A stretch of 64,000 bases of DNA, from the NCBI GenBank assembly GCA_965203835.1, contig OZ241919.1:4030001-4094000 (forward strand), written 5' to 3'. The notes beneath the pieces are model-generated. The model was not told the DNA's origin, made no database searches, and saw only the letters and a list, made by a program, of their open reading frames with translations. A program made the translations under genes and the position numbers. Positions within the stretch are counted from its first letter, which is position 1; every line of letters starts with the position of its first letter. Of this stretch, positions 33,819 to 43,261 are shown in pieces. This stretch comes from CBDCFV01 sp965203835. GTDB taxonomy: Bacteria > Chloroflexota > Dehalococcoidia > Lucifugimonadales > UBA3495.

Positions 33819-35372
33819 ATGAAATATGACTACATCGTTGTGGGCGGCGGTTCCGCGGGTTGTGTTATGGCGACCCGGCTGTCGGAGGACACGGGCAAGT
33901 CGGTATTGCTTCTGGAAGCGGGGCCGGACTATCCCGACTTCGACCATCTGCCCATAGATCTGAAAAACGGCAACAACGTCTGGCAATCGGCCTACGGGCC
34001 GCATAGCTGGGACTTGAGAGCCACGGCCACGCCATTACAGACTGAGCCGATAGTTGTGCCGAGAGGCAAGGCGATGGGCGGTTCCAGCTCCATCAACGGG
34101 CAGGTCGTGTTCCGGGGCATCCCGCAGGACTACGATAACTGGGCCTCATGGGGCAACAACGAGTGGGCCTTCACCAACATCCTGGGCTACTTCCGGAAGA
34201 TGGAGAACGACTGGGACTTTCCCGGCGGCGACTTCCACGGAAACGAAGGGCCTTTGCCGGTACGCCGCTACAAACGGGAGGAGTGGCTGCCCTTCAACCG
34301 GGCCTTCTACGATTCCTGTCTCTCCTTGGGCATTCCCGAGAATTGGGACCAGAACGACCCCGAGTGCAACACCGCCATCTCGCCCCGGCCACTGAACAAC
34401 ATTGACGGGGTGAGGATGAGCACCTCGCTCACGTACTTGAGCCAAGCCCGCCACCGGTTGAACATCACGGTCAGGGGCAACGTGGCCGCCAACCGGGTGC
34501 TGTTCGACGGGAAACGGGCCGTGGGGATACAAGTCGAGAGCGGCGGCGAGGTCTTTGACATCGAAGGCGACCAGATTATCCTGTGCAGCGGTACCATAGG
34601 GTCGGCCCAAATCCTGCTGCTGTCGGGCGTCGGCCCGGCGGACCACCTGCAGGAGATGGGCATCAGGCAAGTACACCAACTGCCCGGAGTAGGCCAGAAC
34701 CTGCGCGACCACCCGGCGGCTTACATCCTGTTCAAGGGTATCGGAGAACCGCCCGATGTGGACGCTCCCAACATCCAGGTGGGGTTGCGCTGGAGCGCCG
34801 ACGACTCGCCGACGCTGGCCGATTTCCAGATAACACCCACGTTGATGACCAGTGAGCACCGGCCCGCCAGCGTAAGCTTCGAGGGGCCTGAATTCCACTT
34901 TGGCCTCAGTATAGGGTTGCAGAACGCTACCTCCGCGGGTTGGCTTCGGCTGGCGTCCACCGACCCCAGGATTCAGCCGGCGTTGAACTACGACCTTTTC
35001 TCCTCGGACTATGACCGGGAGCGGATGCGGGCGGCGGTGCGGTACGCGCTGCGGATAGCTGACGAGTCACCGTTCAAGGACTACATAATCGAGCGGGTCA
35101 ACCCTGTGGACGCGGACTTGGTAGATGACGCGGCGCTGGACAACTGGATACTGCGCAACGCCTACACCCAGCACCACATTTCGGGCACGTGCAAGATGGG
35201 GCCCGCGTCGGACGATATGGCGGTGGTGGACCAGTACTGCAAAGTACACGGCATTGACGGCCTCAGGGTCGTTGACGCTTCGGTTATGCCGGACGTGATA
35301 CGCGCCAACACCAATGCCACCACAATCATGATTTCCGAGCGGGTGGCAGACTGGATCAAAGAGGGCCGGTAG
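33819..35372 (+). CDS. GMC-family FAD-dependent oxidoreductase (choline dehydrogenase-like)
   Basis: This 517-residue protein has the Rossmann FAD site YIVVGGGSAGCVMATRLSED at its N terminus and the GMC signature GKAMGGSSSINGQVVFRG. Signature 2 is LCSGTIGSAQILLLSGVGP. The C-terminal active site is QHHISGTCKMGP with the catalytic His, followed by LRVVDASVMPDVIRANTNATTIMI containing the second catalytic His/Asn position. It oxidises a primary or secondary alcohol. ATG 33819 follows GAGGAG. It sits between the CitE-like and ThDP genes in a catabolic cluster. Confidence 0.88.
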   Translation: MKYDYIVVGGGSAGCVMATRLSEDTGKSVLLLEAGPDYPDFDHLPIDLKNGNNVWQSAYGPHSWDLRATATPLQTEPIVVPRGKAMGGSSSINGQVVFRGIPQDYDNWASWGNNEWAFTNILGYFRKMENDWDFPGGDFHGNEGPLPVRRYKREEWLPFNRAFYDSCLSLGIPENWDQNDPECNTAISPRPLNNIDGVRMSTSLTYLSQARHRLNITVRGNVAANRVLFDGKRAVGIQVESGGEVFDIEGDQIILCSGTIGSAQILLLSGVGPADHLQEMGIRQVHQLPGVGQNLRDHPAAYILFKGIGEPPDVDAPNIQVGLRWSADDSPTLADFQITPTLMTSEHRPASVSFEGPEFHFGLSIGLQNATSAGWLRLASTDPRIQPALNYDLFSSDYDRERMRAAVRYALRIADESPFKDYIIERVNPVDADLVDDAALDNWILRNAYTQHHISGTCKMGPASDDMAVVDQYCKVHGIDGLRVVDASVMPDVIRANTNATTIMISERVADWIKEGR

Positions 35373-35409
35373 AGCGCATAGCTATCAAAGAGACGGGAGG
35401 ACTATACCA

Positions 35410-37065
35410 ATGACCATAAGCGTGGCCACGGGCATCGGACGCATTCTGAAGCAGGAAGGGGTGGAATGGGTTTCCACCTTCCCGGTCTGCAAAGTCAACA
35501 ACGCGCTGGGGCGTGAAGGCATTCCCATGGTGATGATGCGGGACGACCGCTACGCTGTGGCCTTGGCCGATGCTTTCTCGCGCATCAACGCCGGATCTCC
35601 GATTGGGGTGGCGACGTTCCAGGGTGGCGTCAACGCGGCCGGGTTGCAGGTGGCCTACGCGGGGATGGCCCAAGCCTACGAGGACGGCTCGCCGGTGCTG
35701 TGCATCACCGATGGCGTGCCCATAGGAGAGACGGAGAACAGCCAGTTCGACGTAACTTCGAGCCTGAAGTCGGTCTCGAAGTGGTACGGGTACCTGGACA
35801 GGCCGGAGCGGCTGCACGAGTTCATGCGCCGCGCTTTCACCATGCTGCGTACCGGGCGGCCCGGACCGGTGGTGCTGGCCATCCCGGACGCCGACGCTCT
35901 CTACGACGAAGACGCCGACCCATACGCCCCGGTGACGGGGTGGAAGTCCTTGCCCAATCCTGACGACGTGGCCCACGCCGTCCAACTGTTGCTGGAGGCG
36001 CAGGACCCGCTGATTTACGCCGGGGAAGGGGTTATCTACGCTGGGGCTTCTGCGGAGTTGAAAGAGTTGGCGGAGCTGGCGAACGCGCCGGTAATCAGCA
36101 CTTTGAAGGCCAAGGGCGCATTTCCCGAAGACCACCCGTTGTTCGTGGGCGTGCGGGGCGACCAAGTGGACCACTACCTGAACAAGTGCGACCTGCTGCT
36201 GGCTGTGGGCTCCAGTCTCTCGCCCGGAAGGTTCAGCCACGGCATACCCAATGCGGTCAAGAAGACCATCATCCACTGCACCGTGGACGAGTTGCACGTG
36301 AACAAGGCTTACCCCACTGCGGCGGCCTTGATAGGAGACGCTCGCTTCACGCTGCAAGCCTTGAACAAGGAGTTGTCGGATAAGACCTCCGGCAACGGCA
36401 GGCCGCCGGGAAACGTGACCGCGGAGGTGAAAGCCGCGCGGGACGACGCGTTGGCGCAATACCGGCAGGCGATGGCTTCCACCGACCGGCCCATCAATCC
36501 TTACCGGGTCTATGCGGGGTTGATGGAGGCACTGGACCCGCTTAACTCGTTCGTGACCCACGAGTCGGGCAACACCCGCGACCAGCTCAGTACGGTGTAC
36601 GATACCTTGGTGCCGCGGGGATTCCTGGGCTGGGGCAATGTCTCCTCGCTGGGGTTCAGCTTGGCGGCGACCATCGCGGCCAAGATTTCCTTCCCGGAGA
36701 AACACTGCGTTGCCGTCACGGGAGAAGCCGGATTGGGGTACATGCTGGGCAACCTGGAGGTGCCGCTGCGGCAGAAGTTGGGGATAACGATAGCCCACGT
36801 AAGCAACGGCGGGTTCGCCGGTTACGGCCCCGGTTTCTGGGGAGACGGGCACGACCCATTCACCCACCGGGTCCTGGGCTACGACGAAGTGGACATGTCC
36901 AGGGTAATTGGGGAGTTGGGGTACCACACGGAAAGGGTGACCGAGCCTTCGGAAGTGGCCCCGGCCCTGAAGCGGGCGCTGGCGGCGAATGATTCGGGCC
37001 AGCCCGCCTACATCGAGTTTGTTTGCAGCCAGTACCCCATCTACGGCCGTTGGGTGGGACGGTAG
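35410..37065 (+). CDS. ThDP-dependent enzyme, acetolactate-synthase-like with altered catalytic motifs
   Basis: This 551-residue protein has the three ThDP domains of the acetolactate synthase/benzoylformate decarboxylase group: PYR, a central domain near residues 185-320, and PP. The glutamate that normally activates ThDP (RHEQ motif) is replaced in RDDRYAVALADAFSR, with Asp46 in its place. The PP-domain GDG...NN motif reads TGEAGLGYMLGNLEVP...VSNGG, so the Mg2+-binding Asp is Glu439. These changes suggest a specialised ThDP enzyme rather than acetolactate synthase. GGGAGG lies nine bases upstream. It is the last gene before a bidirectional terminator and probably acts on a 2-oxoacid of the local pathway. 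Confidence 0.78.
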   Translation: MTISVATGIGRILKQEGVEWVSTFPVCKVNNALGREGIPMVMMRDDRYAVALADAFSRINAGSPIGVATFQGGVNAAGLQVAYAGMAQAYEDGSPVLCITDGVPIGETENSQFDVTSSLKSVSKWYGYLDRPERLHEFMRRAFTMLRTGRPGPVVLAIPDADALYDEDADPYAPVTGWKSLPNPDDVAHAVQLLLEAQDPLIYAGEGVIYAGASAELKELAELANAPVISTLKAKGAFPEDHPLFVGVRGDQVDHYLNKCDLLLAVGSSLSPGRFSHGIPNAVKKTIIHCTVDELHVNKAYPTAAALIGDARFTLQALNKELSDKTSGNGRPPGNVTAEVKAARDDALAQYRQAMASTDRPINPYRVYAGLMEALDPLNSFVTHESGNTRDQLSTVYDTLVPRGFLGWGNVSSLGFSLAATIAAKISFPEKHCVAVTGEAGLGYMLGNLEVPLRQKLGITIAHVSNGGFAGYGPGFWGDGHDPFTHRVLGYDEVDMSRVIGELGYHTERVTEPSEVAPALKRALAANDSGQPAYIEFVCSQYPIYGRWVGR

Positions 37066-37104
37066 GGGGTTGACCTTCCTCTCTCACTTGGAGACGGGAG
37101 CCAT

Positions 37105-37136
37105 AAAAAAGGGGCGCCAGTTGCGGCGCCCTTTTT
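37105..37136. terminator. Bidirectional intrinsic terminator
   Basis: GGGCGCC and GGCGCCC arms with a six-base loop are flanked by A6 on the left and T5 on the right. It lies between the convergent ThDP gene and the 37160-37687 gene, so it can stop transcription from both sides. Confidence 0.88.
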
Positions 37137-37159
37137 CCTATGGTTGCCGGTGCGGGTTG

Positions 37160-37687
37160 CTAGTCATTCTCCGGGTGGGCCAGGCTGAAACCAACTTCAG
37201 AGTGGGATCCCATGGGGGGTGGTTCGTTCCTTGGGAGACCCAACAGCCGTCGCAAGCGGTGTTGAGCGTCTGAGGAACTGATAGTATAGGGCCTTGGCGG
37301 TAAGGCCCGAACCTCGTCCAATTTATTGATGAATGTTTCGGCGTCATCTATGGCACGGGATATTTGGGCTTGTTCCCGGTCGTTCTCGTAGAAGTTCTTG
37401 TGCATCGATTCCGCCATCAATAAGTGTGTGAAAAAGTCCCCGCGGTCAAACTCGTCATCCATGTGGGCGGCGATGTCCTTGATGTTCTGGTGCGCCCGGT
37501 GATGCCAGCCGCGCTGGACCCCAATGGCCTTGAGAGCGTGGGCGACAGCCCCCCAGACCTTTTCGGAAGCTTGGAGGCCGTCGCCTTTGCTCAACTCGAT
37601 TTTGGCCTGCTCCAGGAAATTCCGGCTCATCAGCACATGGTCGCCGACGTCGGCATTTCCGGGAGACGGCTGTTGGGTTGTCGTCAA
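37160..37687 (-). CDS. PaREP1/HEPN-like helical protein
   Basis: Residues ~20-125 of this 175-residue protein form a helical domain (FLEQAKIELSKGDGLQASEKVWGAVAHALKAIG, HRAHQNIKDIAAHM, then AESMHKNFYE), similar to PaREP1-type HEPN-related proteins often paired with nucleic-acid systems. The tail is Pro-rich. The first start is a TTG with a weak ribosome binding site; an ATG at 37630 is an alternative. It follows the 37722-38189 gene by 34 bases, so they may be co-transcribed. Function unknown. Confidence 0.6.
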   Translation of the reverse strand: MTTTQQPSPGNADVGDHVLMSRNFLEQAKIELSKGDGLQASEKVWGAVAHALKAIGVQRGWHHRAHQNIKDIAAHMDDEFDRGDFFTHLLMAESMHKNFYENDREQAQISRAIDDAETFINKLDEVRALPPRPYTISSSDAQHRLRRLLGLPRNEPPPMGSHSEVGFSLAHPEND

Positions 37688-37721
37688 GTCGTTTCCGTCC
37701 GAGGTAGAGGTAAAGGGAATC

Positions 37722-38189
37722 TTACTCGGCGACGATCAGCCCTTGTTCTATCGCCCTGGAGCGCAGGTCTCCCTCGCTTTCCAAGTGGGCCACGATGGCC
37801 TCGGTGAAGGCTTCGAGCATTGACGGGTCTACGGACGCTGCTGCGTCGGTGTAGCCGGCCTCGGCAAGGAACGTCGCCGTCTGCTGCTTGACCTGCTCCA
37901 GCGACCATGACAGTTGCTCGTCCATATCGACCATGCCCTCGGGGAAGTCCTGGTGCGAGCCGCCGGCGCCCAGCTTGTCGTAGCCGCCCTTGTGCCAGTG
38001 GCCGCGAGGGCCGTGGGGGTCGAACCGGATGATTTCCTCTCCCCGGACATCGACGCCGAAGGTCGGGCCGCCCATTTTGCTCTTCAGGCACCGCAAGGGC
38101 CAGAAATACATGGTGACGTCTTTGGACTGGGAAACCGGGCGAACCAGGACCCTGCCCAGATAGGATTCTCCGTCTATCATTGAAGCCAT
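37722..38189 (-). CDS. Hypothetical protein with His/Gly-rich segment
   Basis: This 155-residue soluble protein has an excellent GGAGG ribosome binding site. I do not recognise the family. A central FDPHGPRGHWHKGGYDKLG stretch could bind metal or nucleotide, and the C-terminal third is helical and acidic. It is divergent from the second SMP-30 gene. Confidence 0.6.
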   Translation of the reverse strand: MASMIDGESYLGRVLVRPVSQSKDVTMYFWPLRCLKSKMGGPTFGVDVRGEEIIRFDPHGPRGHWHKGGYDKLGAGGSHQDFPEGMVDMDEQLSWSLEQVKQQTATFLAEAGYTDAAASVDPSMLEAFTEAIVAHLESEGDLRSRAIEQGLIVAE

Positions 38190-38368
38190 TTTGAACTTTC
38201 CTCCGCAACGATAAGCTTCTGTGGTTGAAAGCTATATTAACACAAAAGGGGTAGGTGGATGGCTGTGGCGGGAGTGGCTACCTGTTTGCCGGGTGCAAGG
38301 CATATACTTTCACCGTGGCCGCATAAATCCTTTGCCGGAACCAAATCAAGAACCTTGAGGAGGGTGTC

Positions 38369-39286
38369 ATGTCATTGGAATGGGAACAGGTAGCAGGTCC
38401 TTTCAGCCGCTTGACCGAGGGCCCCGTTTGGGACGGGACAAGGCTTCTATTCACCTACATACCCGCCAGCCGCATCATGGCCTACGATCCCGCGACCGGA
38501 GAGTGCTCGGTTTACCGTGAAAACACCAACCACACCAACGGCTTGGCCTTCGATGCCGACGGGCGTCTCTATGGCTGCTGCTCCGGCGGACGGTCCATCG
38601 TTCGGTTCGAGCCTGACGGAAGCACCACTACCATTGTCGACAGGCTTGACGGGCAGCGGCTCAACACCCCGAACGATCTTGCCATCGACCGGCAGGGGCG
38701 GATATGGTTCAGCAATCCATGGAATGACGGCAACATCGACCCCAGCGAGCAGCAGGAGATTCCCAACAGGGACATTCTCCGTGCAGACCCCCAGCCGGAC
38801 GGAAGCTGGACCTGCCAGCGCATGACCTTCGACACCACCGGCACCAACGGCCTGCTCGTCTCTCCGGATGACCGCACCTTGTACATCATTCAAACGGACA
38901 ATGAGCCGGGAGGCGTGCGGGAGCTGCGGTCGTACCCGATATTGGACGGCGGTTCCTTGGGTCAGTACAGTGTGCTGCACCAGTTCGGGACCGACCATCG
39001 AGGCCCCCAGCGAGGCATTGACGGCATGTGCTTCGATTCTGAGGGGAACATACTCGGCACGGCGGGCAACTGGGTGAGCGGGCCGGGACCGATGATATAC
39101 GTGTGGACTCCTACGGGGCGAGTGCTGGAGACATACCCGATGCCGGTGGGCGTGGAGACTCCGACCAACTGCGCCTTTGGCGACCCCGACCAACGGACCT
39201 TGTACGTCACCAGCGGGCAGGGCCACCTGCTGCGGACGCGCGACACCGGACGGCGGGGCTGGATAATGTGGCCCCCGGTGCGCTAA
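38369..39286 (+). CDS. SMP-30/gluconolactonase family protein
   Basis: This 305-residue protein is a second member of the sugar-lactonase propeller family. Key segments are LTEGPVWDGTRLLFTY (metal-ligand Glu), HTNGLAFDADGRLYGCC, LNTPNDLAIDRQGRIWFSNP (Asn), GTNGLLVSPDDRTLYI (Asn/Asp) and GIDGMCFDSEGNI. GAGGAGG precedes the ATG. It is convergent with the MFS gene at 39356. The similarity to 290-1195 is one of family, not of recent duplication. Confidence 0.88.
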   Translation: MSLEWEQVAGPFSRLTEGPVWDGTRLLFTYIPASRIMAYDPATGECSVYRENTNHTNGLAFDADGRLYGCCSGGRSIVRFEPDGSTTTIVDRLDGQRLNTPNDLAIDRQGRIWFSNPWNDGNIDPSEQQEIPNRDILRADPQPDGSWTCQRMTFDTTGTNGLLVSPDDRTLYIIQTDNEPGGVRELRSYPILDGGSLGQYSVLHQFGTDHRGPQRGIDGMCFDSEGNILGTAGNWVSGPGPMIYVWTPTGRVLETYPMPVGVETPTNCAFGDPDQRTLYVTSGQGHLLRTRDTGRRGWIMWPPVR

Positions 39287-39355
39287 CGGCTGCTCACGCC
39301 TCCCAGTTGACCGGTTTTGGGAACTTGGGGCGACGGGAGCAGCCATTGGCGCAGG

Positions 39356-40609
39356 CTATCCCCGTTCGTCCCGGGCCGGGATGGGCAGAGTGCGGCTTGG
39401 GTAGAACAGGCTGGCCACCGCGCCCAGACCGGTGAGGAGACAGAGCGTAATGAGGCCCGTCTGGATGGAGCCGGTGGCTTGGGCCACCACGCCGGTTACC
39501 ACCGGACCCGCGGCGAAGCCAAGCCCGGAAAAGGTGATAATCAACGATGAGATGACGGCGACCTCTCGCGGGGTGATACCGGGGAATTCGAAGGGAAGCA
39601 CGTTGATGGCCGGGGTGGTGACCCATACTATGCCCAGGCCGCTGATCAGGAGCATCAGCAAAACGGGGTTGGGGGTCACTGTTATAGCCAGTCCGAAGAA
39701 CACATTCAGCAGCGCCGGGGTGGCCAGCAGCAACTTGCGGTTGGTCACCTTTCGCGCAAGGTAACCTCCCAATAGTCCGCCGGGGATAAGGCCGTAGTAC
39801 AAGAAGCCAAGCAACGGGCCGGCAAGGATGAGCGACATTGCGCGTTCCTGTTCCCAGAAAGTGGGGAGGAAGGTGACAATGGCGGTCCAAGTGCAGGAAA
39901 GGAAGAACATCATCACCGCGATTACCCAACCCTGGGGGTAGCGTGAGAGGGCTTGGAGCGGTGTACCTTCCTGGGCCTGTAGTTGGCTGCGAAAGTCGGG
40001 CGCGAGCGCCTTTCGTTCCTGGGCCACCACCATCCAGACAAAGGTATGGGCCACGAAGACGCCGGCCATTATCAGGTAGGCGATCCGCCAACTGCCAACC
40101 AAGGTGATCACCAGGGCGCTGGCACTGACGGACGTGGCCAAGATGACGCTGTGCTGGGAGAGACCTACGGAATTGATGTGGGCGAACTGGCGTGGCACGG
40201 CCCATTGCTGCATCAGCAGAGTGCGGGCGGGAGTGGCCAACACGTTGAAGATGACGAAGAAGAACCTCGCCAGCAGCAGGACGATAAAGCCGTTGGCAAA
40301 GGCTTGCAGGAACAGGAAAGGCAGCCCCATCGTCAACGATCCCAGCACTACCAGCACCGGCCGGAAACGGGAGAGCAACGCGCCGCTGGGCAGGGATAGG
40401 GTGGCCCTGGTAACCCACCATATTCCCTGAAGCAGACCTGCTTGGAGCGGCGTTATGCCGAGATCGTCGCTGATGAAAGGAAGAAACAGGCCGAAGGTGT
40501 AGGAAAGGAGGGTGGAGCTGCTTTCCTGGGCCCGGAACAGCAACAGCACCGCCCAGCCGCGAAGAGGGGTGCTGACGACCTCCTCTCCGGGCGTGTCCGA
40601 GTTGTTCAT
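39356..40609 (-). CDS. MFS transporter
   Basis: This 417-residue carrier has twelve predicted transmembrane segments. Typical MFS features include LLQGIWWVTRATLSLPSGALLSRFRP in the loop 2-3 region and GGLLGGYLARKVTNRKLLLA in the second half. The substrate is unknown. It lies 24 bases downstream of the amidohydrolase gene on the same strand, so it may import that enzyme's substrate. No clear ribosome binding site precedes the ATG. Confidence 0.82.
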   Translation of the reverse strand: MNNSDTPGEEVVSTPLRGWAVLLLFRAQESSSTLLSYTFGLFLPFISDDLGITPLQAGLLQGIWWVTRATLSLPSGALLSRFRPVLVVLGSLTMGLPFLFLQAFANGFIVLLLARFFFVIFNVLATPARTLLMQQWAVPRQFAHINSVGLSQHSVILATSVSASALVITLVGSWRIAYLIMAGVFVAHTFVWMVVAQERKALAPDFRSQLQAQEGTPLQALSRYPQGWVIAVMMFFLSCTWTAIVTFLPTFWEQERAMSLILAGPLLGFLYYGLIPGGLLGGYLARKVTNRKLLLATPALLNVFFGLAITVTPNPVLLMLLISGLGIVWVTTPAINVLPFEFPGITPREVAVISSLIITFSGLGFAAGPVVTGVVAQATGSIQTGLITLCLLTGLGAVASLFYPSRTLPIPARDERG

Positions 40610-40633
40610 GGGCGAGCCGGATCCGTTATGCGA

Positions 40634-41872
40634 TCACGCCCCTTTGACAATGTCACCGGACTGGACGACCATCACTATCTTTGCCTTGTCCTGGAGCAAG
40701 GTGATGTCCTCAACCGGATTGCCGTCGACTACTATCATGTCCGCCAGCTTTCCCGCTTCCAACGTACCTATCCGGTCGCCCATCCCGACCAGTTCAGCGT
40801 TGGTGCGCGTGGCCGAGACCAAGCTGGCGATGGTGCCCATGATAGCCGCCTTCAGCTCCAACTCCATCGCCTTGCGGTTGCCGTTGGGTCCGTAGACGTC
40901 GGAGCCGGACCCGATGGCGACCCCGGCGGCCATGGCTATCTCTACGCTTTGCGCCGCCGCGCCCTTGGCCATGGTGATCTTTTCCACATAGGAGTCGGAA
41001 GCCCCCTGCTCATGGCCCACTGAGGAGATGAGTTCATAGACCGACAAGGTCGGGACGAGGAACATGCCGTTTTCCATCATCAACGACGCGCTTTCTTCGT
41101 CCATGAAGTTGCCGTGCTCAATGCTGCGCACTCCAGCTTGGGCGCAGTTGCGGATGCCCTCGGGGACGTATACGTGGGCCATGACCGGCTTTTTGACCAC
41201 CCGGGCCTCGTAGGCTATCGCGGCCAACTCCGACGCGGTGAATTGGGGCGAGTCAAGAAGGCTGGTGGGAGAGGCCGCGCCACCGCCGGCCATTACTTTC
41301 AACTGGTCGGCGCCCGCCCTCAACTGGTCCCTGGCGGCCTTGCGGGCCTCGGCTTCGCCGTCGCAGATGGCGGGCTGGGGCATCAGGGGATGGTACCGGC
41401 GCGGGCCGGTGCGTTCATGCCTCTGCCGCATGTCGCCGTGGCCCCCGGTCTGGGATATGAACGAATTGCTGACGAACATCCGTGGGCCCTTGATCATGCC
41501 CCTCTCCACCGCCAGCTTGAAACTCCAGTCGCACCCGCCCGCGTCCCGGATGGTGGTGAACCCGTACATGAGGGTGTCCTCTATGTTCCGGGCGACGGAG
41601 TAGGCGTAGGTCGCCCCCGGATGGCGGTTTTCGGTGTCGTCAGCAAAGTTCTGCTCGACGAACCCCACGTGGGCATGAGCGTCGATCAGGCCGGGCATCA
41701 CCGTCTTCCCGGCCAGGTCTATCACCTCGGCATGGCGAGGCGTGGAGACTTGGGACATGGGGCCGATAGCCTGAATCACGCCGTCGGATACAACCACGGC
41801 GCCGTTGCCGTAAGGTTCCCGGCCCGTGCCGTCGAAAATGGTTGCGTTTTCAAATGCGAACGTCTCTGGCAT
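40634..41872 (-). CDS. Amidohydrolase (imidazolonepropionase/prolidase-like)
   Basis: This 412-residue metal-dependent amidohydrolase contains MPGLIDAHAHVGF (HxH metal ligands), YGFTTIRDAGG, a QLKVMAGGGAASP segment with the bridging-Lys position, PVMAHVYVPEG (His), RSIEHGNFMDEE (His) and AIGSGSDVYGPNG (catalytic Asp). The C terminus is the usual LEAGKLADMIVVDGNPVEDI. Substrates of such enzymes are cyclic amides or peptides. ATG 41872 has GGAGG with ideal spacing; the frame is open to 41929. Confidence 0.88.
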   Translation of the reverse strand: MPETFAFENATIFDGTGREPYGNGAVVVSDGVIQAIGPMSQVSTPRHAEVIDLAGKTVMPGLIDAHAHVGFVEQNFADDTENRHPGATYAYSVARNIEDTLMYGFTTIRDAGGCDWSFKLAVERGMIKGPRMFVSNSFISQTGGHGDMRQRHERTGPRRYHPLMPQPAICDGEAEARKAARDQLRAGADQLKVMAGGGAASPTSLLDSPQFTASELAAIAYEARVVKKPVMAHVYVPEGIRNCAQAGVRSIEHGNFMDEESASLMMENGMFLVPTLSVYELISSVGHEQGASDSYVEKITMAKGAAAQSVEIAMAAGVAIGSGSDVYGPNGNRKAMELELKAAIMGTIASLVSATRTNAELVGMGDRIGTLEAGKLADMIVVDGNPVEDITLLQDKAKIVMVVQSGDIVKGA

Positions 41873-42104
41873 TTTTCCTCCAGTCGCTTGGCCTGTTCCG
41901 CGTTCCAGAGTTCTATGTGACCAAGGCACGTTGCGCCCGGTCGAGGGTGGTCTTAGTGGCGTTGATTATAACTCGTAAGTCGTCGCAGGGGGATGACACT
42001 GAAGGATCGGGGCATAGTCGTATGGGTAACCGGGACGCGGAGCAGTTGAGGCAACGCGTGGAAAGCGGCGTCAGGTCGAATTCCGGTGCGGTTTACGGGT
42101 CTTA
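41873..42104. other. Intergenic stretch without a supported gene
   Basis: I see no convincing gene, RNA or promoter here. Together with the adjacent MITE-like element it makes a 422-base gap between two minus-strand genes. Confidence 0.5.
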
Positions 42105-42287
42105 GAGACTATCTCAAAGCTAACGGAATATTCTGATGTCCCTGCGTGGTTGACCGAAGCCAATGATGTGGATTCCCGCCTTCGCGGGAATGACGGATGG
42201 TCCCTGTGGGGTCATATATGAGGCATGAAAATGCCTATTTTCATAATAATGACGGGCGGGCGCCGAGACAAGTTTTGAGACAGTTTC
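42105..42287. repeat. MITE-like element, copy 2
   Basis: The element starts GAGACTATCTCAA and ends TTGAGACAGTTTC and contains an ATTCCCGCCTTCGCGGGAAT palindrome at its centre. Ends and internal palindrome match the copy at 26994-27136. No coding capacity. Confidence 0.7.
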
Positions 42288-42294
42288 TTGGCTA

Positions 42295-43224
42295 TTAAAA
42301 GATGGCCAGGGGATTTACGGGGGAGCCAGTGGCGTTTTTGAAGCGGAGGGGCGCAACGTTAAACATGAACTCCCAGCGGTTGAGCCGTTCGCAGACTTCA
42401 GCCAGTTCTTCACAGTTACCGGCGTCGATCAGCCAAAGGCCCATAGCGACGATGCCGACTTTGTGGACGGGCAGGCCGATGCCGGGGTAGCCGCTGGGTT
42501 CGGCGTCCTGAGAGGCGTCGCCGCCTACAAGGGCCACTCCTCTTTCCCTGAGCCAAGGCAACGTTTCGGCATGGAGGCCCGGCCTACCCTCGGTTGGCGG
42601 GCCCAACTCCAGGCGGCGCTTATACCAACCCAGCCGGAGCATAAGGGCGTCACCCTCTTCTACCCGCACGCGCTGCGCCCTTTCGGCGGCCTCCAGGTCT
42701 TCAGTGAATACGCCCTCTCCCGCCTCCAGCCACGGCTTGCCCTTGACCTTGGTGATGTCCAGGAGCACGCCGCGGGTCACGATGCCGTTTTGAGCCTTGT
42801 CAATGTCCAGGCTGGTGGCCTTGGCGTCGGAGGTCACGTCCGAGGCAGGACGCCCGTTGTACATCACGCCGTTCCAAGTCTGGTGGCACAGGCTGTCGAT
42901 GTGGGTAATGGTGAGCCCGTGGAAGGACAGCCCAATGAAGTCGGAGGTCCCTCCAGGGCCTTCAGCCGGGGCGGTGTCTCCTCCCCGCACGATGTAGTGC
43001 AACGGCGGGATGGAGGTGACGTCGGGGGCAATCTCCGGCACTATCAGCCGTGAGCAGGTGACGCTGATACCCTCTTTGACCAAGCCCGCCGCTTGGGCCC
43101 GCTTGGCGTCGGTGATCAGGTTCAACGTGCCCAGTTGGTCGTCAGCGCCCCAACGCCCCCAATTGCTGAGGGTGTCCATCCACTCTATGACCTGCGCTTC
43201 CGAGGGTATGTTGGCGGTGGTCAT
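42295..43224 (-). CDS. Cyclase family protein (kynurenine formamidase-like fold)
   Basis: This 309-residue protein of the PF04199 metal hydrolase family has the metal-binding motif THIDSLCHQTWNG (H-x-D-x3-H), RGVLLDITK, VEEGDALMLRLGW and a late GIGLPVHKVGIVAMGLWLIDA segment. Such enzymes hydrolyse formamides, cyclic amides or esters. ATG 43224 has GGAGG five bases upstream. The frame is open far upstream (to 43539), but that part overlaps the response-regulator gene and is not protein-like. Confidence 0.85.
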   Translation of the reverse strand: MTTANIPSEAQVIEWMDTLSNWGRWGADDQLGTLNLITDAKRAQAAGLVKEGISVTCSRLIVPEIAPDVTSIPPLHYIVRGGDTAPAEGPGGTSDFIGLSFHGLTITHIDSLCHQTWNGVMYNGRPASDVTSDAKATSLDIDKAQNGIVTRGVLLDITKVKGKPWLEAGEGVFTEDLEAAERAQRVRVEEGDALMLRLGWYKRRLELGPPTEGRPGLHAETLPWLRERGVALVGGDASQDAEPSGYPGIGLPVHKVGIVAMGLWLIDAGNCEELAEVCERLNRWEFMFNVAPLRFKNATGSPVNPLAIF

Positions 43225-43261
43225 CACTGCCTCCATTATGGTTGTGCAGGTTGGGCAAATG

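Noticed and set aside
35356..36927. 523-codon open frame on the minus strand
   Set aside because: It is antisense to the ThDP enzyme, low in domain-like pattern and without a ribosome binding site.
39294..40421. 375-codon minus-strand open frame
   Set aside because: It is an alternative frame of the MFS gene at 39356-40609, whose own frame has twelve membrane segments and family motifs.
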